A stretch of DNA of 64,000 nt from Acinetobacter silvestris (GCF_002135235.1 NZ_NEGB01000001.1:372001-436000); one strand, 5' to 3'; numbered from the stretch's first letter, positions 52,039 through 61,862 are shown. The notes: a model not told the origin generated them from the letters alone. Translations and numbers: made by a program.

Positions 52039-52076
52039 GGTGCTTTTTAAAATACGCCTTTGCTTGAAAAAGCACC
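52039..52076 (+). promoter_or_regulatory. Leader hairpin upstream of xpt
   Basis: GGTGCTTTTT (52039-52048) and AAAAAGCACC (52067-52076) form a perfect 10-base stem with an 18-base loop. It ends 8 bases before the xpt ribosome-binding site and has no T-tract after it, so it is not an ordinary terminator. Confidence 0.45.
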
Positions 52077-52086
52077 TTGCCCCTAG

Positions 52087-52674
<588 letters not shown>

Positions 52675-52689
52675 AGTAACTCAATAAAA

Positions 52690-52715
52690 TCGAGCGCATT
52701 AGGCGCTCTTTTTTA
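52690..52715 (+). terminator. Terminator after xpt
   Basis: GAGCGC and GCGCTC form a GC-rich 6-base stem followed by TTTTTTAT. Confidence 0.88.
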
Positions 52716-52814
52716 TACTTTTTTTTGATCATGAGCATATCTGATTAATCTTTCATTTTAATAAAACCCTCAGCTATATTGTTCAAATAAAGATATAACT
52801 CAGGTAAATAATAA

Positions 52815-53684
52815 ATGAGATCAATCACTCAAAAATTAGTTGATCTACTCAATGTACAACAGTTGGATGACTATCTTTTTCAAGGACAAAATACACGGCT
52901 GTTTGGAAGCCACTTAATGGGTGGACAACTAGTTGGGCAAGCTTTAATTGCAGCCTCAAAAACAACTGATCGCCCTGCCCATTCTTTACATGCTTATTTT
53001 ATTCGTAGTGGTCGAACCGATTTACCGATTTTATTTCAGGTAGAAAATTTAAGAGACGGCAAAAGTTTTGCTACTCGCCAAGTGCATGCCTTACAAGACG
53101 GTCAAATTATATTTTCGGCGATGGTTTCCTTTGCATATCTTGAAGAAGGCTTAAATTATCAAGTTGAACAACCTCATTATCCTTCGCCAGATGAACTCGA
53201 ATCAGAACAACAACTTAAACAAATGATTTTTGACGATGCTCCAGAATCCATGCATTCAATCTTCATGCGGCAATTTCATGTAAAAATACATCCCGTACAA
53301 CCCTTTAATCCATTCAAACCTATTCCATCAGAAACAAATTATGCGGAATACTTTCAAACTTTTGAAACGATCCCCGATGAATTAAATTCCAGCATGATGC
53401 ACCAAGCCATTGCGGCCTATTATTCTGACTATAATCTTCTTACCGCATCCCTGAGACCACATGGTGTAAGTTATGCAACAGGTGATGTCAGGAGTGCCAG
53501 CCTAGATCATACTATTTATTTTCATCATGAATTTAAAGTAGATGAATGGCTACTTTATGATATGAATGCCACTATTTCTAGCCAATCTAGAGGACTCAAT
53601 TTCGGTCGTATGTGGCAAGATGGCAAACTGGTTTGTAGCGTCATTCAAGAAAGTCTAATGCGCGATTTACGTTCACTACCCTAA
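52815..53684 (+). CDS. tesB: Acyl-CoA thioesterase II
   Basis: TesB hydrolyses medium- and long-chain acyl-CoA. The 289-residue protein has the double-hotdog arrangement, with the N-terminal domain (RLFGSHLMGGQLVGQALIAA) and C-terminal domain (ASLDHTIYFHHEF...SQSRGLNFGRMW). The length matches E. coli TesB (286). It stands alone after the xpt terminator. Confidence 0.93.
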   Translation: MRSITQKLVDLLNVQQLDDYLFQGQNTRLFGSHLMGGQLVGQALIAASKTTDRPAHSLHAYFIRSGRTDLPILFQVENLRDGKSFATRQVHALQDGQIIFSAMVSFAYLEEGLNYQVEQPHYPSPDELESEQQLKQMIFDDAPESMHSIFMRQFHVKIHPVQPFNPFKPIPSETNYAEYFQTFETIPDELNSSMMHQAIAAYYSDYNLLTASLRPHGVSYATGDVRSASLDHTIYFHHEFKVDEWLLYDMNATISSQSRGLNFGRMWQDGKLVCSVIQESLMRDLRSLP

Positions 53685-53885
53685 AATAGAATGTTATGCA
53701 TGCAGCAAAATCTAATTAGAGCTTTTACCACTGACCTGATAACAACCATGATTTAATTTTAATCATTACAAGCCAGTTAAATACTTTTGACTCGAATCAG
53801 CTAAAATCAGCATCAGTTGTGATATTTTCAACACAATAAATCTGACGAAGCACAAAAGGACTTTGTCTTGCATGAGTAAAGATCA

Positions 53886-54251
53886 ATGACGGATGAAATA
53901 ACAGTAGCATGCCCCAAATGCGGTTCTACTCATGTTGCAAAACGTGACCATGAACAATTGCTACAGAAAACGGGTGGGGTTTTACTTTCAGCAGCCGGTA
54001 CAACAGCGGGAACTGTGGGCGGAGCGGCAACTGGTGCATCTATTGGTGCTGCCATTGGAACAATAGCTGGCCCTTTAGGTGTGATTATGGGCGGCACAGT
54101 AGGCACTTTTATTGGTGCAATTAGTGTCGGAATTACAGGTGGCTTTTTAGGACATCGCTTTGGTAAAAAAGCGGGTGAAGTCGTAGATAAAAATATCTTC
54201 TTGGACTATCAGTGCCTAAAATGTAAGTATCGGTTTAAAGAAAAAATCTAA
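53886..54251 (+). CDS. Split zinc-ribbon protein with a glycine-zipper core
   Basis: The 121-residue protein has CPKC at 9-12 and CLKC at 110-113, which could close a four-cysteine zinc ribbon. Between them, at about 31-98, lies a Gly/Ala-rich hydrophobic core (TAGTVGGAATGASIGAAIG, then GGTVGTFIGAISVGITGGF) that reads as a glycine-zipper helical hairpin. This suggests a membrane-inserting segment held between the two halves of a zinc ribbon in the cytoplasm. I do not recognise a named family. It stands alone; its terminator is shared with the convergent wrbA-like gene. Confidence 0.7.
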   Translation: MTDEITVACPKCGSTHVAKRDHEQLLQKTGGVLLSAAGTTAGTVGGAATGASIGAAIGTIAGPLGVIMGGTVGTFIGAISVGITGGFLGHRFGKKAGEVVDKNIFLDYQCLKCKYRFKEKI

Positions 54252-54279
54252 TGCTTTGAATAAATTGACAAATAGCATC

Positions 54280-54310
54280 AAGAAAGTTAGTCATCTTCAC
54301 TAACTTTCTT
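54280..54310. terminator. Shared terminator of two convergent genes
   Basis: AAGAAAGTTAGT and ACTAACTTTCTT form a perfect 12-base stem with a 7-base loop between converging stop codons. The T-runs are short. Confidence 0.65.
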
Positions 54311-54320
54311 ACATGAAGGC

Positions 54321-54920
54321 TTATCTGCTGCTTGTCAGCATTTTCACCATATCGCCTAATCGTTTGCCTTGTTCGACACAAAGCGCCTTCTCATCCTGAC
54401 TTAAGCCCAAATCATGCCGTGGACCACTCACATGACTGACACCATACGGCGTACCACCTGACTTGGTATTCGATAAGGCAGGATGGGCATTGGTTAGCCC
54501 CATAATCAACATGCCATGATGAAATAATGGTGGAAGCATACTTAATAATGTACTTTCTTGCCCACCATGCATAGAACCAGAAGCAGTAAAGACACAAGCA
54601 GGTTTATTATGTAAAGCCCCATTTAACCAAAGGCTCGTGGTCTGATCCAAAAAATATTTCATTTCAGACGCCATATTGCCAAAACGTGTAGGTGAACCTA
54701 AGGCTAAACCTGAACAATGTGCTAAATCATCCAAACTACAATAAATATCACCATCCTCAGGAATACTCGCTTCGGCTTGCCTCACCACCGTTGTAATATT
54801 AGGCACAGTACGTATTTTAACCATGACTCCAGCGGCTTCAATACCATTTGCAATGAGGTGTGCCATCTCTTTCGTAGAACCATATTTACTGTAATATAAG
54901 ACCAGAACGTAAGGCTGCAT
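54321..54920 (-). CDS. WrbA-type NAD(P)H:quinone oxidoreductase
   Basis: WrbA-type flavoproteins bind FMN and reduce quinones by two electrons. From ATG 54920 the protein has 199 residues: VLVLYYSKYGSTKEMAHLIA is the FMN phosphate loop, followed by GSPTRFGNMASEMKYFLDQT and the FTASGSMHGGQESTLLSM segment. The TTG at 54935 that opens the frame has no better site. The length matches WrbA (198). Confidence 0.92.
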   Translation of the reverse strand: MQPYVLVLYYSKYGSTKEMAHLIANGIEAAGVMVKIRTVPNITTVVRQAEASIPEDGDIYCSLDDLAHCSGLALGSPTRFGNMASEMKYFLDQTTSLWLNGALHNKPACVFTASGSMHGGQESTLLSMLPPLFHHGMLIMGLTNAHPALSNTKSGGTPYGVSHVSGPRHDLGLSQDEKALCVEQGKRLGDMVKMLTSSR

Positions 54921-55036
54921 TTTCTTTATAATCAAACTTTAAAAACAAAACTATACGTTATTTTTCTAATTTTTTGGTTATGCTGTTACTATAAAATTGA
55001 ATAAAAATGCTGAAAATAAATTGAGACTCATGATTT

Positions 55037-56281
55037 ATGGTAGATCTACTTCGAAAACTTCCTTTTTATAGTAAAACTTGGTTTCAATTCATTCTTTATG
55101 TCATCCGTCGTTTTGAGGCAGATCGGTGTCGCGAACAAGCTGGCTCACTGACCTACACCACTCTATTTGCAGTGGTACCGATGTTAACGGTTTTCTTGGT
55201 CATTATCTCTTCGATAAAAGCCTTAGAGCCCGCACGACAACAATTACAACAATTGATTTATAGTAATTTTTTACCAAAAACGACTATTGCCTTTGATAAA
55301 GCGTTTAATGCCTTTACCGAAAAATCGAGCAATTTAACCATCATTGGGGTGCTATTTTTATTCGTCACTACCGTCATGATGCTGACCAGCATTGAAACCG
55401 TGTTTAATCGAATCTGGCGTGTACAAGAAACCCGCAATGGCATTCTCGGTTTTATGCGCTATTGGACGATTATTTCCTTAGGCCCCATTCTACTGGGCAG
55501 TGCTTTTGTCATTTCATCAACACTTGCTTCAATGAACATCTTAAGTAATAATTTTTCAGGTTATCAAGTAGATGGCACTTTTATCTTTTGGATTCTTTCT
55601 TTTGCCCTAACAGTACTGGGTTTCTTTATTTTATATTGGACCATTCCGAATCGCAGTATTCCCGTTCAAGCTGCTGCTATTGCAGGTTTGTTTAGTGCAA
55701 TTGTGTTCGAATTATTAAAAAATCTTTTTGGTTTTGTCATGACCAACTTCACCAGTTATACCATTATATACGGTGCATTTGCAGCAATCCCAATTTTTCT
55801 GCTTTGGATTTTCATGTCATGGAATGTGGTGCTACTTGGCGTTGAAATCAGTTATGCACTGACTGCATTTCATACAGGTAAAGCACAAGCTCGACATCCC
55901 GTATTGATGCTGTTAGCTATTTTAGAGTTATTTTATCAAAAACAAAAAACTGGAAAAACCATTACCGACGCTGAAGCTTTAAATATTTTAGGACGTGCCG
56001 AAATTGGTCGCTGGCCGACTTATGTCTTATTACTTGAACAACAAAATTTAGTCAGACGTACCGATAATAATGAATATGTTTTAGTCCGCAACCTGAATCA
56101 AGTGGATTTTTGGTCGTTCTATAAATCTCTGCCTTATACCTTGCCACGTCATGAAGATATTCAAAACATTCATAATGAGGATATCTGGATGCAACGCTTA
56201 GGCCCTTTATTTATTGAATCTGATCAATATTTAGCAGCAAAGCTTTCTATTCCACTGGCGACAATTTTAGAAGATCAATAA
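55037..56281 (+). CDS. YihY/BrkB-family inner-membrane protein
   Basis: The 414-residue protein carries the UPF0761/YihY core in about residues 25-285, with six transmembrane helices, starting REQAGSLTYTTLFAVVPMLT, and an extended soluble C-terminal domain (about 290-414) with a winged-helix-like stretch. It was once called ribonuclease BN, but it is not a nuclease. The function is unknown. The start lacks a strong ribosome-binding site. Confidence 0.88.
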   Translation: MVDLLRKLPFYSKTWFQFILYVIRRFEADRCREQAGSLTYTTLFAVVPMLTVFLVIISSIKALEPARQQLQQLIYSNFLPKTTIAFDKAFNAFTEKSSNLTIIGVLFLFVTTVMMLTSIETVFNRIWRVQETRNGILGFMRYWTIISLGPILLGSAFVISSTLASMNILSNNFSGYQVDGTFIFWILSFALTVLGFFILYWTIPNRSIPVQAAAIAGLFSAIVFELLKNLFGFVMTNFTSYTIIYGAFAAIPIFLLWIFMSWNVVLLGVEISYALTAFHTGKAQARHPVLMLLAILELFYQKQKTGKTITDAEALNILGRAEIGRWPTYVLLLEQQNLVRRTDNNEYVLVRNLNQVDFWSFYKSLPYTLPRHEDIQNIHNEDIWMQRLGPLFIESDQYLAAKLSIPLATILEDQ

Positions 56282-56604
56282 GAATTTGTACTCAATTCGA
56301 GCCGATATAAAATGTTTAAATTGAGTACTAACTTTTTACACCAACCATTCAAGCACACTCTTAACAGTCTTTCCCAACCAATCATCACAACAGCTATTAT
56401 CTAATACAGTTGCAGGCTCAAAAATTAAAATAATTATCAACATTCATGATAAAAAACAGCAATACAATACGTCGACTATTGCAATACATCTACTGTTTTA
56501 TAAAGATCTTTAAACTTTAGATAGCCTGAACGCTGAATCAGTTTCAAAAACGATATAAATATAAATTTGCTATACTCCAGAGCAAGATTCATTTCATTGA
56601 GAAA
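56282..56604. other. Intergenic region without recognised features
   Basis: The 323 bases between the YihY and DUF389 genes show no coding sequence and no strong hairpin. They should contain the promoter of the DUF389 gene. Confidence 0.55.
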
Positions 56605-57753
56605 ATGATGAACAAAAAACAACAAGATATGCCAACCATTATTATTGATGAGCATAACCCTGATCAAAACAAATACGAGCAATTAAAAGAAAAGCTGCGA
56701 TACAAGCAAGCTTTACGCGAAAACTCAAGAAAAATAGACCACAAACAAGTTCGCTTAAATATTCAAGCGGATGCACTGCCAAGTAAAACATTTTTTATTA
56801 TGAATGCCTTGGCCGCAGTTATTGCTGGATATGGCTTACTCGGTGACTCGACTGCCGTAGTTATTGGTGCAATGCTCGTTGCCATGATGTTAGGCCCCAT
56901 TTCGGGAATCGCACTCGCCCTCATTGATGCTCGTTGGTTATTATTAAAAACATCTTTAAGCACCTTAGCTTTAGGTGTAATAATGATTTATAGCATTGGT
57001 ATTATTATGGGGCTCATCCATTTTGATCTCCCTATCACCAATGAAATTTTAGCACGTACGAAACCGACAACTATTGACTTAATGATTGCCTTAGCAGGTG
57101 GAGCAGCAGGTGCTTTTGCGGCTATTTCACCTCGCCTATCTGTTGCCGTAGTAGGTGTTGCAGTGGCAACGGCATTGGTTCCACCATTAGTTGCAAGTGG
57201 TATTTTATTGGCACATGCTCAACTGCCAAATTCAGCCAATGCCTTTTTACTGGCATTTACCAATATGGTTGCCATTCAAGTCAGTTCTTCTTTAGTTTTA
57301 TGGATCGCAGGCTTTAGACGTGGCTCAGATGATGACATCAATAGCATCTGGGGATTTATTAAACGAAATAGTCTTAGTTTGATTATCCTGTTTATTCTGG
57401 CAATTTATTTAAGCTTTAATCTCATTCAATCTGTTCATAAACAACTCTATGAAACTCAGATCAAACAACAAATTTATCAAAATTTAAATGTAAATAATAA
57501 TGTGATCGATATCATTCAATTTGATCAGCAAGAAGATTTCACCTTAGTTCGCGCCAGTATTCGTGGTGATACAGCACCAACAGCTACTGAAATTGAAAAG
57601 ATCAATACTCAACTCGCCAAAGATCGTAAAGGTCATCCATCTTATCTACAAATTCGATTTATTCCTGTACATATTATACAAACACGCCCGATCAATACCG
57701 TCAATCTGAATGCTCAAGACGCACAAGAACTCTCAGTAGATAGAGTCAATTAA
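56605..57753 (+). CDS. DUF389 family membrane protein
   Basis: The 382-residue protein has a polar N-terminus (about 1-55), then about six transmembrane helices (65-275) with the DUF389 core SKTFFIMNALAAVIAGYGLLGDSTAVVIGAMLVA, and a soluble C-terminal part. The family is widespread; its function is not established. Two adjacent ATG codons occur at the start. Confidence 0.87.
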   Translation: MMNKKQQDMPTIIIDEHNPDQNKYEQLKEKLRYKQALRENSRKIDHKQVRLNIQADALPSKTFFIMNALAAVIAGYGLLGDSTAVVIGAMLVAMMLGPISGIALALIDARWLLLKTSLSTLALGVIMIYSIGIIMGLIHFDLPITNEILARTKPTTIDLMIALAGGAAGAFAAISPRLSVAVVGVAVATALVPPLVASGILLAHAQLPNSANAFLLAFTNMVAIQVSSSLVLWIAGFRRGSDDDINSIWGFIKRNSLSLIILFILAIYLSFNLIQSVHKQLYETQIKQQIYQNLNVNNNVIDIIQFDQQEDFTLVRASIRGDTAPTATEIEKINTQLAKDRKGHPSYLQIRFIPVHIIQTRPINTVNLNAQDAQELSVDRVN

Positions 57754-57770
57754 TATATGAAAAAAGTACA

Positions 57771-57798
57771 AGCAAGACCCAATAAATGAGGTCTTGCT
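57771..57798. terminator. Hairpin between convergent DUF389 and FMO genes
   Basis: AGCAAGACC and GGTCTTGCT form a 9-base stem with a 10-base loop. The T-tract is weak in both directions. Confidence 0.55.
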
Positions 57799-57822
57799 AA
57801 TTAGTTCAAGGATTAATATTTA

Positions 57823-59184
57823 TTACATTGCTTTTGGCTCATGATTATCATTGTCTAAATAACTTTCCAGAGAGTCATCCAATGCATATAACCAAGACGT
57901 ATGATGTGGTTTCGCCATTTTACCAGTCATGACTGAACGATAAACCTTGTCCCTAAACCCCATAATATTTTCTTTTTTATGTTTTTTCCATTGCATAAAA
58001 ATGTCATTAACCGCATCAATATTGAAACTTGGATAATCCGTTTCAGCAATTAATTTTTTAATATAATCACCTTGAAACTTAATCATTTGCTCTGCATTTT
58101 TTAGCTTTTGTTCTTTCTGAACCCATTGCTGTGTATGTTGTTGCATTTCTGCTTGGGTAGGCAGTGTCTGCTGTTGCAATATAAGATCGCGGACATACCA
58201 TGCCTGAGCATCAAACATATTGAAGGTATACCATTGATCTTGCATCCCTAAATAAAAGAGACGTGGATTTTTCTCCCACACTACACCTTGATATAAACCT
58301 TCAGGATATAAACAGTTATGCGTTTTTAAGCACAAATCTTCAGCCATATAAGGGAAATGGTGTAAATAACCTGTACATAAAATAATGGCATCAACTTGGG
58401 CACAAGTGCCATCAGCAAAATAAGCTGTATTTTCATCTACATGTAGTAATTTTTGTTTTTCCGACCAATTTTTCGGCCATTTATAGCCCATAGGCTGACT
58501 ACGATAACAACTATAAATATGCTTTGCCCCATATTTATAGCACTGGGAACCTACATCTTCAGCAGAATAACTACTCCCGACAATCAGAATGTTTTTATCC
58601 TTAAATTGCACCGCATCGCGGAAATCATGGGCATGTAAAATTCGACCATTAAAGATATTAAACCCCTTAAATTCAGGGACGTTTGGTGTAGAGAAATGTC
58701 CAGAAGCAACAATTACATAATCAAACTGCTCTGCATAAGTCTGGTTCTGATAATGATCATGTACAGCCACAGTAAATTGTTGGTTATCAGAATTAAATTC
58801 AACATTATTCACCGTCGTATTAAAGCGTACTTGATCTTTAACACCCACCTTTTCCACACGACCTTTAATATAATCCCAAAGTACTGCGCGAGGTGGATAA
58901 GAGGCGATGGCCTTTTTAAAATGCTCATCAAATGTGTAATCAGCAAATTCTAGCGCTTCTTTCGGCCCATTCGACCATAAGTAACGATACATACTGCCAT
59001 GTACTGGATTTCCGTGTTGGTCTACACCTGTACGCCAAGTGTAATTCCATAAACCGCCCCAATCGTTTTGTTTTTCGAAACATACAATTTCTGGAACTTG
59101 TTGACCTTTGGCTTTTGCTGATTGAAATGCCCTTAGTTGAGCCATGCCACTCGGGCCTGCTCCGATAATTGCAATTCGAGTCAT
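57823..59184 (-). CDS. Flavin-containing monooxygenase, trimethylamine-monooxygenase-like
   Basis: The 453-residue protein has the FAD fold IIGAGPSGM (7-14), the FMO signature [13 protein letters not shown] (178-190), the NADPH fold [11 protein letters not shown] (202-212) and C-terminal [18 protein letters not shown] (313-330). The run of [20 protein letters not shown] and GMQDQWY is like the bacterial Tmm enzymes that turn trimethylamine into its N-oxide. The ATG at 59184 lies 7 bases after GGAG; the upstream ATG (59196) has none. It stands alone without Tdm or TMA-related genes, so the substrate is not proven. Confidence 0.82.
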   Translation of the reverse strand: MTRIAIIGAGPSGMAQLRAFQSAKAKGQQVPEIVCFEKQNDWGGLWNYTWRTGVDQHGNPVHGSMYRYLWSNGPKEALEFADYTFDEHFKKAIASYPPRAVLWDYIKGRVEKVGVKDQVRFNTTVNNVEFNSDNQQFTVAVHDHYQNQTYAEQFDYVIVASGHFSTPNVPEFKGFNIFNGRILHAHDFRDAVQFKDKNILIVGSSYSAEDVGSQCYKYGAKHIYSCYRSQPMGYKWPKNWSEKQKLLHVDENTAYFADGTCAQVDAIILCTGYLHHFPYMAEDLCLKTHNCLYPEGLYQGVVWEKNPRLFYLGMQDQWYTFNMFDAQAWYVRDLILQQQTLPTQAEMQQHTQQWVQKEQKLKNAEQMIKFQGDYIKKLIAETDYPSFNIDAVNDIFMQWKKHKKENIMGFRDKVYRSVMTGKMAKPHHTSWLYALDDSLESYLDNDNHEPKAM

Positions 59185-59542
59185 TGCGATCTCCATTAGT
59201 TTTGAGTTCTGTGAAAAAGCTCCTGCTTTTGATAGGTCTAATAAATATTATGATTCTATAAAGAACCATTTATAACTTTAAAATAATAATGTAGAACCAT
59301 AATTTCAGCGATAAACGCTATCATTTAGATTAGGATACTTTAAGAATGTGAGATGAAGAGACAAGAAAATGAATAATTTATAATACTCAAATAGCTCTTC
59401 AGAGAAGAAAAAATACTCACAAGGAAATCACACAATATCATAAATATTGATTTATTTCACACAAATCAATCAATTTTATAAATAACAATTGGTTACATTT
59501 TAGAATAACGTCTTGCATTTTTAATTTTCAATAAAAAATATG
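59185..59542. other. AT-rich intergenic region upstream of the FMO gene
   Basis: About 360 bases contain no credible gene on either strand and no organised repeat. The region should hold the FMO promoter. Confidence 0.55.
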
Positions 59543-59578
59543 CATAAAAAATGGACTAAATTATAGAATTTAATCCAT
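59543..59578 (-). terminator. Terminator after the FAH-family gene
   Basis: A 12-base stem (59551-59562 with 59567-59578, one G-T pair) is followed by a T-run on the minus strand, about 30 bases beyond the stop. Confidence 0.75.
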
Positions 59579-59609
59579 CGCTTTAATTTTATTTAAATTT
59601 TCTTAAAAA

Positions 59610-60248
59610 TTATTTTACAAATGTTTCCCAAATAAAATCTTGAGTTTGACCATTTAAAGTCATCGTCAGTTGATCACCTGCAGCCAATGCAGCTACACCT
59701 GCTGGTGTACCCGTCATCACTACATCGCCAACCTCTAAAGTAAACACTTGGCTAATCTCTGCTAGAAGATGACCAATATTAAAAATGAGCAATGCTGTAT
59801 CGCCTTTTTGACGCACCTCATCATTTACTTTTAAATCAAACGTCACCTGATCCCAAGCTTTAACTTGTTTTAAATCCACCCAATCAGCCAAAATACAAGA
59901 ACCATCAAAAGCTTTAGCACGCTCCCAAGGTTGACCTTTTGTCTTTAAGTCATCTTGTAGATCGCGTAGTGTTAAGTCCAAACCTAAAGTCACTGCACCC
60001 ACTGCCTCAAGTGCCTTCTGTGGATCAGTTTCACCTTTTAAAGTTTGATCAATCCGCAAGGTAAACTCACATTCATAATGACAATCCCCCCAAGCTGGAT
60101 TCCATGAAATTCCATCTTCCAATGAAACTAAGCTACTCGGTGGTTTAATGAATAAAACTGGATGATCAGGAATGGCATTGCCTAATTCTTTGGCGTGATC
60201 TGCATAGCTGCGACCAACACAGACAATTTTAGATGGACTTGTACTCAT
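59610..60248 (-). CDS. Fumarylacetoacetate-hydrolase-family protein
   Basis: The 212-residue protein has the FAH C-terminal fold: KIVCVGRSYADHAKELGNAIPD at the start, HYECEFTLRID for the metal-binding acids, and DVVMTGTPAGVAAL near the end. Members act as acylpyruvate hydrolases, oxaloacetate decarboxylases or isomerases. The ATG at 60248 follows GAAGGGAAG at good spacing; the frame extends 7 codons upstream. The substrate is unknown. Confidence 0.88.
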   Translation of the reverse strand: MSTSPSKIVCVGRSYADHAKELGNAIPDHPVLFIKPPSSLVSLEDGISWNPAWGDCHYECEFTLRIDQTLKGETDPQKALEAVGAVTLGLDLTLRDLQDDLKTKGQPWERAKAFDGSCILADWVDLKQVKAWDQVTFDLKVNDEVRQKGDTALLIFNIGHLLAEISQVFTLEVGDVVMTGTPAGVAALAAGDQLTMTLNGQTQDFIWETFVK

Positions 60249-60293
60249 AATCTTCCCTTCTGATTTCATTTGGACACAATTAAAACGCGATGA

Positions 60294-60794
60294 TTATTTT
60301 TTAAATGTATTTTCAAATACCGTTTGATCTGTCGTCGATGCAAAAGCACGCTTAGGTACAATAACTACGGTACGATTTTTTAATTCGATCATATAGGTCA
60401 ATTTACCCACCACAAAGCTTTGTACTTCCGAATAATTAAACTTTTGTTTGGGACGGCCACTACTAAAAAGCTCAGCATAATCCTGGAACAGTTCGATACC
60501 TTGTTCACTTTTACCAAACTGATATTTTATAAATTGACGCTTAAACATCATTGGTAAAAACCAATAACGCATCACCGCTTGCAAGACCAAGAAAAAACTA
60601 CCCAACGCAATATAGTATCGCCCTACTCCATTCATCCCCAAATAGAAACCCCACAGTAAGATTGCCAAACTCACCAATGGTGTTAAAAATCGTGTGAATT
60701 GTTTTTTACCAAAAGTGGCCAATTTAAAGCCATCTTGTGATTCTTCTAAATTTAGGTAATAACGTATCGCTAATGCAGGCGTATTGTCTGACAT
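60294..60794 (-). CDS. Two-helix membrane protein with YcxB-like C-terminal domain
   Basis: The 166-residue protein has two transmembrane helices (about 38-78) and a short beta-rich soluble part (about 90-160) in which the segment YAELFSSGRPKQKFNYSEVQSF resembles the YcxB-like domain. The function is unknown. It lies 45 bases upstream of the FAH-family gene in the same direction, so co-transcription is likely. The ATG at 60794 was chosen over one 9 codons earlier. Confidence 0.65.
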   Translation of the reverse strand: MSDNTPALAIRYYLNLEESQDGFKLATFGKKQFTRFLTPLVSLAILLWGFYLGMNGVGRYYIALGSFFLVLQAVMRYWFLPMMFKRQFIKYQFGKSEQGIELFQDYAELFSSGRPKQKFNYSEVQSFVVGKLTYMIELKNRTVVIVPKRAFASTTDQTVFENTFKK

Positions 60795-61007
60795 AGTTTC
60801 TTCAGCACATTTCATATTCAAGATGCCAAGATATTACACCAAATTTATGACTTTCTTCATAATGGATGCAAAGTTTTCAAGGTAGTTTGCTAGACACACT
60901 TTGGAATGAATAATGTGAGGTTATCGAGATGATTCGAAATATTCTTGTAGTTAAAAAAAGTATTTACAGAAATGCATAAATTTAAAATATACGGATACCA
61001 CAGGCAC

Positions 61008-61035
61008 AAAAAAACCGCATTTAATGCGGTTTTTC
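61008..61035 (-). terminator. Terminator of the single tRNA-Arg gene
   Basis: ACCGCAT and ATGCGGT form a 7-base stem with a short loop, followed by a T-run on the minus strand, about 15 bases after the tRNA 3' end. Confidence 0.88.
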
Positions 61036-61049
61036 AGTCTTGATCAAGT

Positions 61050-61126
61050 TGGTGCGCTCAGAGAGATTCGAACTCCCGACCCCTTAGTTCGTAGCCAAGT
61101 GCTCTATCCAGCTGAGCTATGAGCGC
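61050..61126 (-). tRNA. tRNA-Arg(ACG), copy 1
   Basis: The 77-base sequence folds as a full cloverleaf: acceptor GCGCTCA/TGAGCGC, D arm GCTC/GAGC, anticodon stem CTTGG/CTAAG with loop CTACGAA (anticodon ACG, read as ICG) and a T arm with TTCGAAT. The CCA end is encoded. It has its own promoter and terminator. Confidence 0.97.
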
Positions 61127-61144
61127 GACGTCTTGATGGAACGC

Positions 61145-61172
61145 ATTATACGCCTTTTTATGTTTTTAGTAA
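61145..61172 (-). promoter_or_regulatory. Promoter of tRNA-Arg copy 1
   Basis: A TATAAT box (61145-61150) followed by GCG lies 18 bases upstream of the tRNA, with TTACTA 16 bases before it as a possible -35. Confidence 0.55.
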
Positions 61173-61504
61173 GGCTTTTTTTACATTCAGCAGACCAAGT
61201 GCTTAGTATTTGGACGCCCAGCAAGTTTTTGACTAACTATTCAGCACAAATCAATCGCACTTTATGCACTATTGAATAAGTTTGATCTTTTCAGACAACC
61301 CAACACAGAAAATGACTGGCTCACTTTCCACTCTAGTTCAATATTTAAGTCATCACACAAGCATGATCTGCCTGTATATTGCATAACCTGAGTCAGTAAT
61401 ATTGGTTTTACAGCTGAATATTAAAAAATTTGGCTCAGCCAATATGAACATGGCTCATTTATCGAAAACTTCAAAAAACAAGAATACGTTAATTTTTTAG
61501 ACAC
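61173..61504. other. Non-coding spacer between tRNA units
   Basis: About 330 bases between tRNA-Arg copy 1 and the next tRNA transcript show no coding sequence. No integrase fragment or direct repeat of a tRNA 3' end was found. Confidence 0.55.
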
Positions 61505-61527
61505 AAAAAAACCGCTAAAAAGCGGTT
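61505..61527 (-). terminator. Terminator of the tRNA-Ser/Arg/Arg unit
   Basis: ACCGCT and AGCGGT form a 6-base stem, followed by seven T residues on the minus strand. Confidence 0.88.
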
Positions 61528-61539
61528 GATTGTTCAAGT

Positions 61540-61616
61540 TGGTGCGCTCAGAGAGATTCGAACTCCCGACCCCTTAGTTCGTAGCCAAGTGCTCTATCCA
61601 GCTGAGCTATGAGCGC
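61540..61616 (-). tRNA. tRNA-Arg(ACG), copy 2
   Basis: The 77 bases including CCA are identical to copy 1. It is the last gene of the Ser-Arg-Arg unit. The 8-9 bases just beyond its 3' end (minus strand) also match those of copy 1. Confidence 0.97.
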
Positions 61617-61665
61617 AAACTTGTGTTGCCTTTAACGGCGTTCGTTACATACATGAATAATTGAT

Positions 61666-61742
61666 TGGTGCGCTCAGAGAGATTCGAACTCCCGACCCCT
61701 TAGTTCGTAGCCAAGTGCTCTATCCAGCTGAGCTATGAGCGC
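61666..61742 (-). tRNA. tRNA-Arg(ACG), copy 3
   Basis: This copy is identical over 77 bases to the other two, with a different flank. It lies 49 bases upstream of copy 2 and 15 bases after tRNA-Ser. Confidence 0.97.
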
Positions 61743-61757
61743 ATTTCAAATTATTCG

Positions 61758-61849
61758 TGGCGGTGAGGGAGGGATTCGAACCCTCGGTGGGCTTTAAGAC
61801 CCACGCTCCCTTAGCAGGGGAGTACCTTCAGCCACTCGGCCACCTCACC
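61758..61849 (-). tRNA. tRNA-Ser(GCT)
   Basis: The 92-base gene has the long variable arm of a serine tRNA, acceptor GGTGAGG/CCTCACC, an anticodon stem CTCCC/GGGAG with loop CTGCTAA (anticodon GCT, for AGC/AGU) and an encoded CCA end. It is the first gene of a three-tRNA transcript. Confidence 0.97.
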
Positions 61850-61862
61850 GTAACGAGCCGCC

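Noticed and set aside
56430-56455. Second possible Fur-type site upstream of the DUF389 gene
   Set aside because: Only about 12 of 19 positions match, mostly A and T, in a strongly AT-rich spacer.
61050-61742. Repeated segments read at first as a CRISPR or att array
   Set aside because: The repeats are complete 77-base tRNA-Arg genes with cloverleaf and CCA end; spacing is irregular and there is no integrase.
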